Origin: Arthrobacter sp. AFG20
GTDB taxonomy: Bacteria; Actinomycetota; Actinomycetes; Actinomycetales; Micrococcaceae
Direction of reading: 5' to 3'
Assembly (NCBI RefSeq): GCF_002892795.1
Contig: NZ_PJMC01000014.1
Span: 1 to 64,000 of the forward strand
Length of the DNA: 64,000 nucleotides
Positions 61,785 to 64,000 of the stretch are shown in pieces. The notes below the pieces were generated by a model. That model made no database searches, had not been told where the DNA came from, and saw only the letters and a list, made by a program, of their open reading frames with translations. The translations under genes and the position numbers were made by a program. Each line of letters opens with the position of its first letter. The stretch's first letter is position 1.

Positions 61785-63200
61785 TCAGGAACGGACGGCC
61801 TGCTGGGGCGGGGAGTTTACACCAGCGGCGGCGGCCTGGACCTTGCCCACGTGCTCGACAGAGCTGCGGATCTCGGGCCAGTTCTCGGTTGCGGCCTTCA
61901 CAGCGTCCGGAACCAGGTGCAGGTTCGCCGCTGACAGTGCACGCTCGGCATCGTCCGGTTCCGGCACGGTCTGGTGCTTGGAGAGCACCGTGATGCCCGA
62001 GTCCGTCACCTTGAAGCCGCGCGCACGGTCGAGGTCCGGGTCGAGGCCAATGGCCGCTCCTGCGGGGACCTTGACGTTCTTGTCGATGATGGCCCGGCGC
62101 ACCACGGCGCCCTTGCCGATCTGCACCTTGTCCATGAGCACCGAGTCGATGACGCGGCTGGCCGAGCCGACGTAGACGTCGTTGGACAGCACAGAGCCTT
62201 CCACGATGCCGCCGGAGATGACCACGCCGCTGGCCACGATTGAATCCAGGGCCGTTCCCACGGTGTTGTTCTCGCCCCGGACGAACTTGGCGGGCGGGGA
62301 AATGCTCTGGCGGGTGTAGATGGGCCACTCGGAGTTGTAGAGGTTGAACACCGGCAGCGGCGAGATCAGGTCCATGTGGGCGTCGTAGAACGAGTCGATG
62401 GTACCTACGTCACGCCAGTAGGTCCGGTCCCGCTCGGTGGAGCCCGGAATGTCGTTGAGGGTGAAGTCGTAGACGCCGGCCTGACCCTGGTTGACGAAGT
62501 AGGGAATGATATCCCCGCCCATGTCGTGCTTGGTGTCCAGCCGTTCCGCGTCGACGTGGAGGGCGTCGACCAGTGCGTCGGCGTCGAAGACGTAATTGCC
62601 CATGGAGGCCAGGAACTGGGTGGGGTCAGCGGCCAGCCCGGGGGTGGACGCGGGCTTCTCCACGAACGCGGCGATCTTCTGGGAGTCTTCGGGGTCCACC
62701 TCGATCACGCCGAACTGGTTGGCCATGTTCAGTGGCTGGCGGACGGCGGCCACCGTGGCCTTTGCGCCGCTCAGGACGTGCTGCTCAACCATCTGGGCGA
62801 AGTCCATGCGGTACACGTGGTCGGCGCCCACCACGACGACGATGTCGGGGTTGGCGTCGTGGATCAGGTTGAGGGACTGGTAGATGGCGTTGGCGCTGCC
62901 GAGGAACCAGCTCTTGCCGACGCGCTGCTGGGCCGGGACGGAGGCGACGTAGTTGCCGAGCTGCGTGGACATCCGCCACGTCTCGGAGATGTGGCGGTCA
63001 AGGCTGTGGGACTTGTACTGCGTCAGGACCACGATCTGCAGGTACCGGGAGTTGACGAGGTTGGACAGCGCGAAGTCGATGAGGCGATAACTGCCGGCAA
63101 AAGGCACGCCAGGTTTCGCCCGGTCTGCCGTCAGCGGCATAAGACGGTTTCCCTCGCCCCCTGCAAGGACAATGGCCAGGACTTTCTTTGTTAACGGCAT
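61785..63200 (-). CDS. glgC: Glucose-1-phosphate adenylyltransferase
   Basis: This makes ADP-glucose for glycogen synthesis. The 471 residues begin with the nucleotide-binding loop [19 protein letters not shown], then [11 protein letters not shown] and YRMDFAQM, and end with the left-handed beta-helix domain. Regulation by metabolites (family knowledge) is probable. It is divergent from glgA across about 100 bases. Confidence 0.95.
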   Translation of the reverse strand: MPLTKKVLAIVLAGGEGNRLMPLTADRAKPGVPFAGSYRLIDFALSNLVNSRYLQIVVLTQYKSHSLDRHISETWRMSTQLGNYVASVPAQQRVGKSWFLGSANAIYQSLNLIHDANPDIVVVVGADHVYRMDFAQMVEQHVLSGAKATVAAVRQPLNMANQFGVIEVDPEDSQKIAAFVEKPASTPGLAADPTQFLASMGNYVFDADALVDALHVDAERLDTKHDMGGDIIPYFVNQGQAGVYDFTLNDIPGSTERDRTYWRDVGTIDSFYDAHMDLISPLPVFNLYNSEWPIYTRQSISPPAKFVRGENNTVGTALDSIVASGVVISGGIVEGSVLSNDVYVGSASRVIDSVLMDKVQIGKGAVVRRAIIDKNVKVPAGAAIGLDPDLDRARGFKVTDSGITVLSKHQTVPEPDDAERALSAANLHLVPDAVKAATENWPEIRSSVEHVGKVQAAAAGVNSPPQQAVRS

Positions 63201-63299
63201 GGTCGCTCCTGTACGCCTTCGTAACTCCCCAAAAAATCCGGTTTGTCCGGACTTTCTTCACACTAGAACAGTTCCACCGTAACGACTACCTTGGGTAAC

Positions 63300-64000
63300 G
63301 TGCGAATAGACATTGTGACTAAAGAATTTCCGCCGGAAATCTATGGCGGCGCGGGCGTCCACGTTGCCGAGCTGAGCCGGGTGCTGGCCCAGCATGTCGA
63401 CCTTCAGGTGCGTGCCTTTGGCGCGCCCCGGGACGCCGACTATCATGGCGCCTCCGTGACCTCCTACTCGGTGCCCGAGGACCTGGGCGCAGCGAACGCG
63501 GCCGTGCAGACCCTGGGCGTGGACCTGCGCATCGTCCCGGACGTCGCCGGCGCCGACCTGGTGCATTCGCATACGTGGTACGCCAATATGGCCGGCCACC
63601 TGGCGTCGCTGCTGCACGGCATCCCGCATGTGCTCAGCGCCCACAGCCTGGAACCGCTGCGGCCCTGGAAGGCCGAGCAGCTGGGCGGCGGCTACGCGCT
63701 GTCCTCGTGGGTGGAGAAAACCGCGTATGAGGCGGCGGCCGCCATCATCGCCGTGTCCGAGGGCATGCGCCAGGACATCCTGCGCAGCTACCCGGAGGTT
63801 GACCCGGCCAAGGTCAAGGTGGTGCACAACGGCATCGACGTCAGCCTGTGGAACCGTGACGAGAATGACGACGTCATCCGCACCCTGGGCATCGACCCCG
63901 CGCGGCCCAGCGTGGTGTTCGTTGGCCGCAACACCCGGCAAAAGGGTGTCCCGTACCTGCTGCGGGCCGCCGCCAAGCTCCCCGCCGACGTCCAGCTGGT
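63300..64000 (+). CDS. glgA: Glycogen synthase, N-terminal part (runs off window)
   Basis: An actinobacterial-type GT4 glycosyltransferase that would extend alpha-1,4-glucan from ADP-glucose. About 233 residues are in the window. It starts MRIDIVTKEFPPEIYGGAGVHV, has VVHNGIDVSLW, and reaches the second Rossmann domain at VVFVGRNTRQKG. The GTG at 63300 is the start. Pairing with divergent glgC supports the assignment. Confidence 0.93.
   Translation, partial: MRIDIVTKEFPPEIYGGAGVHVAELSRVLAQHVDLQVRAFGAPRDADYHGASVTSYSVPEDLGAANAAVQTLGVDLRIVPDVAGADLVHSHTWYANMAGHLASLLHGIPHVLSAHSLEPLRPWKAEQLGGGYALSSWVEKTAYEAAAAIIAVSEGMRQDILRSYPEVDPAKVKVVHNGIDVSLWNRDENDDVIRTLGIDPARPSVVFVGRNTRQKGVPYLLRAAAKLPADVQL

Overview
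The window is a GC-rich, densely coded chromosomal segment of a high-GC Gram-positive (actinobacterium), most likely Arthrobacter or Pseudarthrobacter (Micrococcaceae). The evidence is the frequent GTG/TTG starts, four-base ATGA/GTGA overlaps, and the order zwf-pgi-tal-tkt / ctaB / ctaA / ABC pair / sufR-sufB-sufD-sufC-sufT. That order resembles the Mycobacterium tuberculosis block from zwf2 to the suf genes. The genus is inferred from protein style and was not tested by a database search. No rRNA, tRNA, CRISPR array, complete insertion sequence or prophage was seen.

Layout. 1-5.4 kb: a minus-strand operon tkt-tal-pgi-zwf (pentose phosphate pathway and upper glycolysis). 5.9-8.1 kb: convergent ctaB and ctaA (haem O and haem A synthesis), separated by a hairpin flanked by two inverted arrays of 32-bp tandem repeats. 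8.1-9.8 kb: an ABC exporter pair. 9.9-15.1 kb: the suf iron-sulfur operon led by its [Fe-S] repressor SufR, ending in a strong terminator. 15.2-18.8 kb: a zinc metallopeptidase, then an acyl-CoA synthetase/thiolase pair. 19-24 kb: small membrane proteins, a proline iminopeptidase, an SDR and an NRAMP manganese transporter with candidate operators.

24.4-33.1 kb is a sparse accessory zone. It holds small hypothetical genes, a DinB polymerase beside a spore-photoproduct-lyase homologue, a GyrA-like mini-protein, and at least two genes broken by single-base frameshifts (a DUF2231 membrane protein and a serine recombinase). It also carries shorter gene remnants.

33.1-51.3 kb returns to housekeeping and transport: a Bcr/CflA exporter, the biotin ECF transporter bioYMN, an ABC-F ATPase, a Cys-rich pentapeptide-repeat protein, SURF1, two SDRs, serB, a PAP2 phosphatase, a zinc/cadmium-type CDF exporter with its ArsR regulator, a TSUP exporter, a SpoU-type methyltransferase and the cysteine-free ribosomal protein L31. 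51.4-64 kb holds a domain-permuted lipoate ligase, aminopeptidase N, a YeiH-type membrane protein, and a three-gene cluster of circularly permuted ATP-grasp, alpha-E and transglutaminase proteins. It ends with an SDR carrying a zinc ribbon and divergent glgC/glgA for glycogen synthesis (glgA runs off the end).

Two themes recur: terminal oxidase assembly (ctaB, ctaA, SURF1) and metal handling (suf, mntH, CDF/ArsR, L31). The best candidates for undescribed biology are the inverted repeat arrays around the ctaB/ctaA terminator, the ATP-grasp/alpha-E/transglutaminase cluster, the Zn-ribbon SDR, and the YkgJ-like/pentapeptide fusion.
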